64,000 nucleotides of DNA, from NCBI GenBank assembly GCA_029204225.1, contig CM055098.1:50039063-50103062 (forward strand), read 5' to 3'. Of the stretch, positions 56,607 through 64,000 are shown in pieces. Both the position numbers and the translations under genes were made by a program. Each line of letters opens with the position of its first letter. Positions within the stretch are counted from its first letter, which is position 1. Source of the DNA: Diphasiastrum complanatum (taxonomy: Eukaryota > Streptophyta > Lycopodiopsida > Lycopodiales > Lycopodiaceae). The notes beneath the pieces were generated by a model. The model made no database searches. It worked only from the letters and a program-made list of their open reading frames with translations, and was not told where the DNA came from.

Positions 56607-57355
56607 TAGTCTGTGGCCACCAGAATATACCGGTTTTTCTTGTGCCTTGTCACTGGTGTGATAGGTCCCACAAAATCAATCCCCCATTTTTCGAAGGGTG
56701 CTAGTGGTAAAATCGGTGTTAAAGGTCAATTGCTGCAAAGTTGTTGGTTTACCAACTCATTGACATGGGTCACAGTTCATAATGAACTGGTGAACATCTC
56801 GATACATAGTTGGTCACCAATATTTTCCATTCATAATTTTTTTCACTGTATTCTTCATTGCAAAATGGCCTCCAGCATCTTCTACATGAAAAGATCTAAT
56901 CACCTGCTAGATCTGATTTTTTTTCAGGCATCTTCGAAGTTCTTCATCATTTCTCATTTTGTACAAGATGCCTGAAATAATGGTATAGGGAGCGACTCGA
57001 TATTGAAAAACTTTTTTTCCTCCCTTGTCATTCCCACAAGATATTGTAAAGTCTGCAAATAGTCATTAATATCTGCATACCATGTATCCTGAGTTGATAA
57101 CAACATTACTTCCTCATCTGGAAGTGTATCAAAGACTGGATCTCTTTTTGTTCTTTGGTTTTGAGTCTAGATAAATAATCTGCGTTCAAATGATATTTGT
57201 CAGGTTGACTGTATAATCAAATTCAGATAATACCAGAATCCATTGAGCTATTTTTCCTGACAAATTAGGTTTATTTACCAAATACTTGATAGCATAATGA
57301 TCAACATATAAGGTGAACGAGTAGCTAATCAAATAATACTTTTTGACAAAATAGA
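56607..57355 (-). pseudogene. Athila-like gypsy, decayed RNase H to integrase zinc region
   Basis: Broken frames on the minus strand connect RNase H (KYLVNKPNLSGKIAQWILVL, EFDYTV) to the integrase HHCC region ([28 protein letters not shown]). Many stops. Confidence 0.6.
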
Positions 57356-58040
57356 TCATACCCAAGGTTCTCTTTCAATCGCTGAATAATTCTTCTCAGG
57401 AACTAAAAGATGTCTACCCGCATAATAAATTGGGTAATCTCGTTTAGCATCATCCTTTTGGCTTAAAACATTGCCAATTGCAAAGGATGAAGTATCCACA
57501 TATACATGGAACTTTCGATCCCAATCAGGAGGTCTTAAAATCGAAACTGATTTTAATTTGTCTTTCAAGAGCTCAAATGCTCTTTGGGAGTCCTCCATCC
57601 AATTATAATCTGCATTCTTCTTTAGAAGTTTTGTCAAAGGAGATGCCAAAATAGCATAATCCTTTATGAATATTTTGTAATATCCCAAGTGACCAAGAAA
57701 CCCTTTCAGTTTTCTCAGGTTTGTAGGTAGTTGTAGTGCTTCGATTATCTTCACTTTGTCTTGGTCTACTTCAATTCCTCTTTCCGATTTGCGATGATCA
57801 AGAAGTATGCCCTTAGACATTCCAAAGTAGCGCTTTTCAGCATGTAATGAAATCGATGTTTCTTTGCATCGTTTTAGGGTTTGTCTGAGTTTATCAAGGT
57901 GATCTTTCACAGAGCAAAAAACACAAAAATCAACTATGAATATTTCAAGGAATTTCCTCACGAAATCCTGAAATATCACCGTCATCATTCTTTGGAAGGT
58001 TGTTGGAGCATTACAAAGTCTAAAAGGCATTATGGTGTAT
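57356..58040 (-). pseudogene. Athila-like gypsy RT and RNase H
   Basis: The minus strand reads MPFRLCNAPTTFQRMMTVIF, then FIVDFCVFCS where the RT active site FxDDFxVF is expected (first Asp replaced by Val), HLDKLRQTLKRCKETSISLH, a GHRxSERGIEVDxDKVKIIE block, LKGFLGHLGYYKIFIKDYAI and the RNase H start FHVYVDTSSFAIGNVLSQKD. The MPFGLCNAP, SERGIEVD and FLGHxGFYRRFIKDF pattern is that of plant Athila elements. Catalytically dead. Confidence 0.86.
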
Positions 58041-58324
58041 GCATAGGTTCCCCAGTTGTACAGAAGATTCTGCTTGGCCTAGTGACTTGGATTTTCAAGC
58101 TAATAAAATATCCACTAGAAGCGAAGCTAAGAAGAATAGACAAAGTCAAATTCGACCTGTTTTAGAGTCACAAAAGAAGGCAAGAAAGTACAAGCAATCT
58201 TCACCTATCAAAAGTAAGACTAATAAATGTCTCTGTGGAGTCGAAGATCTTGTGTAGTATAGCCCTCCCGCCTGTCAACAAGGGCTAGATCACTGGATAG
58301 GTACCTAACTATGCATAGATGCTA
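58041..58324. other. Unassigned sequence next to gypsy RT
   Basis: A plus-strand frame (58039-58257) rich in Lys, Ser and Gln is present, but nothing is recognised; similarity to gypsy pol ends near 58040. Confidence 0.3.
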
Positions 58325-58650
58325 TTTTTAGTAAGTTTCCTACTTTCTCTCTTAGCTCTATTCACCACTAATACTACCCTCCTTTAACTCTACTCCTCTA
58401 CACTAATATTCATCATGATTTTGGGTGAAGGGAAAGGATAGAAAAGAAGAGGAAGAGAGAAGAGAAGATAGAAAGAGAGAAAGATGAGATGGAGGTTAGC
58501 TCAAATGCTCAATGTCATTGCTTATGAAGAAACATTAACTAACCACAAACAAAAAGCATGGAAGAAATGGAAATAACTAGTAATCACAACAATAGCATAA
58601 GCAAGAGTGATTAGCAAATGAGGATGCTTGAGCTCTCAAAATGATAGTCT
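58325..58650 (-). repeat. Dispersed repeat R1, copy 2 (inverted)
   Basis: Inverted counterpart of 38490-38790; same ordered blocks in reverse complement. Confidence 0.6.
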
Positions 58651-59040
58651 CCTCCTCTCTATTAAGCATCCCAATAGTGTACAAATGGTGCATTTTTATA
58701 AAATGGAGAAGGCCCTTGACCCTCAATCCTATTGGCTAATATTCACATTGATCCTATCCATTCATCTTGGACCCAACTTGATCCAAAGGTCCACAAAAAG
58801 TACATTGGAAATCACAAGATTCATGTGAGTCCAAAATTGGACCCAACTCTAAAAAGTAAACTCTAAGTTTAAAATTGACTTTGGGCCTCAAGTTTTATTT
58901 TAATTACAAAGGGCCCAAGTCTATTTTTTTATTTATAGCTTAACTTGTGTGCTCATTGGGCCATGTGCTTATACGCGCAGGATGTCATGCCCTCGCAACA
59001 CATTTTATTGGACGATTTTATCTATTTACACTTTGCTGGG
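58651..59040. other. Unassigned sequence
   Basis: No coding signal; composition changes from AT-rich to GC-richer around 59040. Confidence 0.35.
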
Positions 59041-59790
59041 AATACCCCCAACAGGACCCATGGCCTGAAGTAGTGTCGGCCCCTCGGCACTCTGCCGATT
59101 TAGTATAGTGTCCTCTTTGTCCGCCTCTGGTGGATCAGGTAGCCCGTAACGTCTTCCATGAAGTTGAGACGGTCCAGTTTCTTCAAGTCCTTGGGCGTGT
59201 GGAAGGACTTGTCACACTCCTGTCAGCCATTCTTGATTGACCCATGCTTGGAATCAAAACATCCAGGGATCTCCAAGGAATGCATCTCGGTAATATACAC
59301 GATCGACTGGTAGCTGATCTTCAACTTTGTCAGAAGCTAGCACCTTATTAGGATCAAATAATATTGAGGGAAGAAAATCATCTCATTTGGTTTCAATGCC
59401 CATTAAATGTTCTAAGTCTCGAGCGTAAGTGGTTGTCGCACGGACTGTTGGATCAGGACAGTTGATATATTGATTTGTGAACGTGGTGAGAGCCCTTCTG
59501 GCATCTACATCCGTAGTCCACCCATATTCTGCTGGTATGATTGGCCAATTAAAATTTTGCAGTGTGATCTTGTCCAGAGGGGTGTCGCATTCCGTCCATT
59601 TGGATCATCGTGGACATGGCAGGAAGTGCACGTTCACCCGTAATTGTTGCGGACTCATCATGTAGGCCCTGATGGCTGCAGGGCCTCTTTCGAACAACTA
59701 CTAACGCCACTCTAGTTGTGGTTGGAGGGCGGGTAATGCTTGCAGTTCTTGGCCCTTTATTGTCTGAGCTGAAAACGATATCTGTCAATC
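59041..59790 (-). pseudogene. Unrecognised GC-richer coding-like block, 3' part
   Basis: Two minus-strand frames alternate with stops. One reads NFNWPIIPAEYGWTTDVDAR then RALTTFTNQYINCPDPTVRA and TTYARDLEHLMGIE. Another has CFDSKHGSIKNG, a TGA, then QECDKSFHTPKDLKK, which looks like the first half of a C2H2 zinc finger with its first Cys codon changed to TGA. Protein-like composition, but no family recognised. Probably the decayed 3' end of the gene or element that starts at 62531. Confidence 0.35.
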
Positions 59791-60991
59791 GTCTCTTGAT
59801 GACTCGTGGGGATACTTTGATAGGAATTCATTTATTTTCTCCTCCATGGACTTTGGTCTTCGGAAGGTCCGACTGTGGTCCCGGTCTCGCATCTCAGCAG
59901 CCGTATCCACTGGTCCTTGGCTTCGGACCCTTGATCTTGGCTAAATCATTGCTGCCTGCTGGCTTTGGTCTTGGCTAGTACTAGCCTGTGCAGCGTCAAA
60001 AATAGGTGGTGGTGGAATTACAACGGGGGTGGGTTGGGCCTTCGTTTCCATGAATTTTTGGCAAGCCTTGAGGGCTTGCTTGGCCTGGACGAGCTCGTGA
60101 GTTGTGCTTGTCCGATATTTATTGAACTCGGCCTAGTAGCTGTTTAAGGTTTGGCTATAAACCTGCACCTGACGCTGAAGAAGATTCATTTCGGGTTGAG
60201 AGAGCGGCCTTGAGTCTACTGTAGGTTGGGCTAACCAGACGAGCTTTTCATCTTGTAGGGCTTTGACCTCCGTCCCCAGGCGCGTATTCTCTGCTTCCAA
60301 AAGGTTTAGTTGCGTCTGGATGGGAGCAAGTCGTTGGGACACTTCGGATTGGAACTCTCGCACCTTCGTGGAGGCCTCTGTCAGCGCCTTGGAGAGTCTT
60401 TGGATAATTATTGAGGCCCTCCTTCTTCTGCTGCAGCTTGGCGATCTCCTAGTGCCCTGCTTGTTCATGTTGTTGAGCCAAAATCAGCTCGTGCTACAGC
60501 TTGGTGAGTTCTGTTCGCAATTGTGTGTTGCTTGTTGCCAGGTGTAGTACCCTGCTTTTCAAAATAGCTTTGGTCGCTACCGCATCCAGGATGTATTTTT
60601 CCAGAGTTTGGTATGTCGTCGTTAGGTCTGTGGGAGCAGCCGGTACACTGGCACTAGGAGGGGCTTGTGTTGTATTGGCCCCGACGACTTGTGGAGTACC
60701 GTCGTCATCATCTTCTATTAGGTTCTCATTGGACTTGATGCCATATGGGACGATAGGATCAGCCCAATCTGGTGATGGTACAAAAACTATTTGGACAAAT
60801 GCGTCATCAGGCAACGGTTGGTTGCCCTCAACAACCTTTGTTGTCGAAGTAGGTGGGGTTTGATAAGCAACTGTGGAAACAAGGGTGAGGACGGTTTGTC
60901 CGAACGAGAGGATGGGAGGAACAGAGGGGAACTGAAGGGTGGTGTGGAGTATGGAAGAAGGTGAGGATGGAGCAGAAAGTGTCTATCATGC
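59791..60991 (-). pseudogene. Unrecognised minus-strand frames, predicted coiled coil
   Basis: Reading from 60990 down: a Ser/Pro-rich start (SAPSSPSSILHTTLQFPS), GNQPLPDDAFVQIVFVPSPD, a polyacidic EDDDDG, then leucine-spaced heptads (TLEKYILDAVATKAILKSRV, LHLATSNTQLRTELTKL). After a frame change near 60480 come more heptads (LAPIQTQLNLLEAENTRLGT, EVKALQDEKL) and LVQAKQALKACQKFMETK. The heptads suggest a coiled coil. It could be a gag-like or structural protein of an element, or a host gene relic. Unknown function. Confidence 0.4.
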
Positions 60992-61364
60992 ATTAGAGGA
61001 GTTCTAAATTTCAAAAAGACCCTTTGTAAAGATTCTTTTTATATTTTTTCACAAATTTTTCTTACACATGGACCAATCAGAACACTCAAATTTGAAATCT
61101 ACGTAACGTAACTTTTTGAGTCCACATTTTGATTTCATACTAAAAATGGCATAACTTTTTAGTGGTAAGTCTGAATTTAGCGGAGTTTGGTGCATTAGAA
61201 AGTGCTCAAGAAGGGCTTTCAATGATATTACATGGCATACTTTTGAGTTACGATTAAAAAGTTATGGCAAGTCAAAAGTATTAGTGTTATAATATTTTAA
61301 TAATAAAAAAGGCATTTTGCACGAATTCTTAAAGGGTCTTTTTGGAGCTCAAAACTCCTCTAAT
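60992..61364. mobile_element. Fold-back, MITE-like element
   Basis: 373 bp with terminal inverted repeats: ATTAGAGGAGTT...AAAAAGACCCTTT at 60992-61030 and its reverse complement at 61325-61364. A second inverted pair is internal (GGCATAACTTTTTA near 61148 and its complement near 61260). No coding capacity. It separates two frames of the unknown GC-richer block, so it probably inserted there. No clear target duplication. Confidence 0.65.
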
Positions 61365-61735
61365 GGGGGTGAAAAATTGATGACTTGCATCCATGCCAGA
61401 GTGTCGGGAGACAATTGAGAATCAGACGGATTAAATGGTATGGAAGCAACGGTGGCGGCAAGAGTCGTGGAGGATGCGATGGTGATGGACAGAGTAGTGG
61501 ATAATGGAACAGAGATGCAAGTGGTATCAATAGACGAAACGGGGATGGACATAGAAACAATTGTAGATGGAATAGAAAGAGAGGTAGTGACAACAGAGAT
61601 CGGAGTGGGGGGTTGCACGGAAGAAGAAGTGGCGGTGGCTGATGGAGTGATTAGTGCAGTAGTGGAGGCGCGTCTTCGGGTAGCAGATGGAGATGAAGAT
61701 GTACAGGCAGTGCCACGCATTCGTTTGCTGGCCAT
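61349..61735 (-). CDS. Ser/Thr-rich hypothetical protein, possibly truncated by the MITE
   Basis: 128 codons from the ATG at 61733-61735: MASKRMRGTACTSSSPSATR, then long runs of Ser, Thr, Val and Ile (TTALITPSATATSSSV, STTLSITIASSTTLAATV) and finally PDTLAWMQVINFSPPLEEF. Its last few codons come from the inverted repeat of the MITE-like element, so the native protein probably continued into the frames at 60990 and below. Low complexity; no family. Confidence 0.35.
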   Translation of the reverse strand: MASKRMRGTACTSSSPSATRRRASTTALITPSATATSSSVQPPTPISVVTTSLSIPSTIVSMSIPVSSIDTTCISVPLSTTLSITIASSTTLAATVASIPFNPSDSQLSPDTLAWMQVINFSPPLEEF

Positions 61736-61928
61736 TGTGTTAGTAACTACAGGTTGGGAGGAAGTAAATGCTTGAGATGGCGGATAATGATTAGTGTGTG
61801 GCACGAGGGTAGACAAAAGGGATGAGCGTTGAACACCGTGCACTTTTGCTCGAGAAGTGCGCAGGCAAAATTACACAACAGGGGGCCTGCTGCAATACGC
61901 TCATGGTTGTTGGGTTTGATGGAGTTGG

Positions 61929-62531
61929 TTAGTTCCTGATAAGGAAGCTATGCCAGTCGTATGGCACAACTGAGGGGCCAGAGAATTCCAAAAAGGATTT
62001 CACTACCTGACTCAGCAGCTTAGACTGGATTCTGTCCTTGCGAAATGTTGAAATAACCAGAAAGTTATTCAACAGATGCACAGCCGCATGAATGATGGAT
62101 TCCGTGATAGCGTCTATCAGGTAACCATTGTTAGTATGGAGTGGAATTTCTGGTGCAGTTTGGGTGATGAAAGGTTTGATCAGAGTTTTGGCATGTCGAT
62201 GGGAGATGGGCTGACAATCACCGGACATAATGCCAATGGTGAACATTGAGTCTGCGTTAATCCTGACCTTGTACGTGGTACCTTGGTACAGGAAGTGAAA
62301 GCGAGTCTTTTGCTCGTCCCAGGTGGCGTAAGCGTGAAGGGCGAGGCCCATGTTAATCTCAGAATGTAAAAGCGTCAGGTAAAAATCCATTGCCTCTAGA
62401 AGTGGGCAGGCTGTCTGCAGCCATGGTTGGATTAGAGGGTCAGAGAGTAAGGGCCAAATCTGTGTGGCCTCAGAGATTTCACGCTAGATCACCTGTTTGG
62501 TGCCAGAGTCTTCAGAGGGTGAGGAGGCCAT
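61929..62531 (-). pseudogene. Unrecognised ~200-residue protein with one internal stop
   Basis: ATG at 62529-62531 opens MASSPSEDSGTKQVI; codon 16 is TAG (62484-62486). The same frame then runs REISEATQIWPLLSDPLIQP, MDFYLTLLHSEINMGLALHA, RFHFLYQGTTYKVRINADSM, FTIGIMSGDCQPISHRHAKT, ITESIIHAAVHLLNNFLVIS and KSFLEFSGPSVVPYDWHSFL to a stop at 61929. Globular, mixed composition with aromatic residues, unlike the AT-rich flanks. I do not recognise it. It could be the N-terminal domain of an element-encoded gag-like protein or a decayed host gene. Confidence 0.45.
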
Positions 62532-63700
62532 GTTAGCGGTGATGATTAAAGGACTAAAAAGTAGAAAAAATGGTGGAAACGATAAAAAGGTGTGGAAACC
62601 ACAGAAAACTGTGAATAACGAGTGCTGGATGACAAGAAGTGTAGTTCAGAGTGCAGGTCGATGTTCAGTATGAGCATAATGATAGCTGGTAGGAAGTTTG
62701 GTCGCAAACGGAGAACTTGGTAATTTCAGTGTAGATTTCGGCAGAGCTTCACTAGCAAAAGTGACAAATGACTCGAATTCAGCCCTTATATAGCGGAATT
62801 TAGAGAGCATATTAGGTGAAATCCACTTTCCTTTGCTCAGTTCCACCCAAATTTTGGCAGGAACCTTCTTCACAAAATTCTAAGGCCTCAAGGAAGTCTG
62901 CGAGAGTTCAGAAGGTGATTGACTACCATGCGAAGGTTCAGGCTGAGGGTTCAACTCTCGCAGGAAGTGATCTCTCGCACAACTTGCTCCTGTGATTGAA
63001 TTTTCAAGATCAGACTATGTAGGCAGGCTAATTTCACTACTCTTATTCCATTTAGGCACCTTGCAAGGGTTGATAAGATGATCTTGATGCTCTGCGAGGG
63101 TTCTGAAATTTCAGCTTCTAAGAACCCTCACACACACTAAAAAATGATGATTACTCCATCGAGGACTCTTGCAGAGATTTTTATGGATGCATCTGGGTCA
63201 GATCTAGTGACTATCCAAGTTTCAAGAGCTATCTCCCAAGGGATCTCCAAAAATCATGAAAAAAGTGCTCTTTTTAGAGTGTTTTTTTTTACGAGATCTC
63301 AAGATTTTCTGATTTTTAACTTTTGCAAGCTAGTAATCAGCTTCATCCATGTTTCATCTGACTGTTGGTAGTTCTCTGAAAGTTTTGATGGATAATTGGT
63401 AACAGATCCATCAGTCTATAGTTACTGAGATCGAGGTCTCTGATCTGCAAATTTAGAGGACTTATTGGCATAATCTGATGATCTACTTCCTTTTCTATCC
63501 CGTCTGGATCTGGATCCTTCTTGAATTCTGCTAGATTTCCTCGATCTTGCCAGATCTGGCCGAATCTTGATGGATCTAGATTGATTTAGCTTGATCTTCT
63601 TAGATCTAGTGGTGATGGTTTAGCAGATTAGCTTTTCGTAACGTGCCTTCACCAATCTAGATCTATCTCACTGTGGTGGCCAGTACTTGTGCAACCGGCT
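62532..63700. other. Upstream region of the unknown block
   Basis: No confident gene. On the minus strand 62532-62990 could be its 5' untranslated region. 62890-63180 has several CTCTCGCA / TGCGAGAG words in both orientations, and 63480-63620 is rich in GATCT words. Confidence 0.35.
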
Positions 63701-64000
63701 TGTGCAAAAAGTACAAAAAGGACCAAGAGTGGATCCTAATATGATCCTCAAGAGGGATTGGTTGTCAGATTACTTGATCTATCAATCTACTTGAGATTAA
63801 GATCTATCTAGATCAATTCTAGACACAAAATCCTAACAAGAACAATCATTAATTGAAGGTAGGTGTACTTTTTGGTTTCACACGTGTGAAACACTGTTTG
63901 AGTACGGACTCCAACCTGAAAATCAAGTACACACTGATAGAACCTCAAAACAATCAAAACAAATGTAGACAAATGGAGAGAATCACTCAAAACTGCTTCC
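63701..64000 (-). repeat. C1 LTR, partial, runs off the window
   Basis: Begins TGTGCAAAAAGTAC and matches 50822-51120 closely, with TTTCACACGTGTGAAA at 63876-63891. The flank GCAACCGGCT on the low side is not a primer site, so this is the 3' LTR of a minus-strand C1 element or a solo LTR. Confidence 0.82.

Noticed and set aside
63144-63371. Plus-strand frame of 75 codons
   Set aside because: No domain and T-rich low-complexity end; likely chance.

Overview
This is nuclear DNA of a land plant. It contains one plant family-1 UDP-glycosyltransferase gene with a canonical PSPG box, Ty1/copia elements primed by initiator-Met tRNA, a Ty3/gypsy chromovirus with a chromodomain, and an Athila-like gypsy. 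There are no bacterial operons, no rRNA or tRNA genes and no CRISPR arrays. Most of the window is AT-rich and made of nested, decayed retrotransposons, as expected for a large, repeat-filled genome. A fern, lycophyte or gymnosperm would fit, but the sequence does not settle the lineage.

Family names used here are mine. C1 to C5 are copia families: C1 LTR starts TGTGAAAAATGC, C2 TGTTAAAATTG, C3 has gag starting MATSSGYMLEGNDR, C4 LTR starts TGTGAAGAATTGCC, C5 LTR starts TGTGAAAAATTGG. G1 is the chromovirus and G2 the Athila-like gypsy.

Layout. 1-10004 is a C1 element on the minus strand whose 5' LTR was split by a nearly complete plus-strand C2 element (3961-9935). 10005-13763 is a minus-strand C3 element. 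14383-18909 is a complete C4 element (C4a). 18910-23660 is the only gene island and holds an intronless UGT (20608-22146). 23665-30195 is a C5 element interrupted by a second C4 copy (C4b, 24112-28210) with a perfect 5-bp target duplication, GTAGC. 30196-34640 is AT-rich with gypsy scraps. 34640-37920 has a C3 fragment and then an Athila-like LTR candidate carrying a roughly 358-bp CT microsatellite and a mutated tRNA-Asp-type primer site. 38810-39806 is copia RT debris. 39807-43793 is a plus-strand C1 element cut by chromovirus G1 (43794-45339). 48072-49103 is a copia gag. 49211-51642 is a minus-strand C1 half-element sitting inside a minus-strand C3 element (51643-54741). 55885-58040 is a decayed Athila-like pol. 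59040-62531 is a visibly more GC-rich minus-strand block of unrecognised ORFs split by a fold-back MITE-like element. 63701-64000 is another C1 LTR running off the window.

What stands out. (1) Three copia families (C3, C4, C5) carry long open frames that align by position with integrase, RT or RNase H but have lost the catalytic residues, a kind of collapsed but still open pol. (2) LTRs and leaders of otherwise different families share CACACGTGTG / CACATGTG palindromes (G-box and E-box type). (3) The 59-62.5 kb block is coding-like and unidentified. No element in the window looks autonomous. The UGT is the only gene that reads as intact and plausibly functional.
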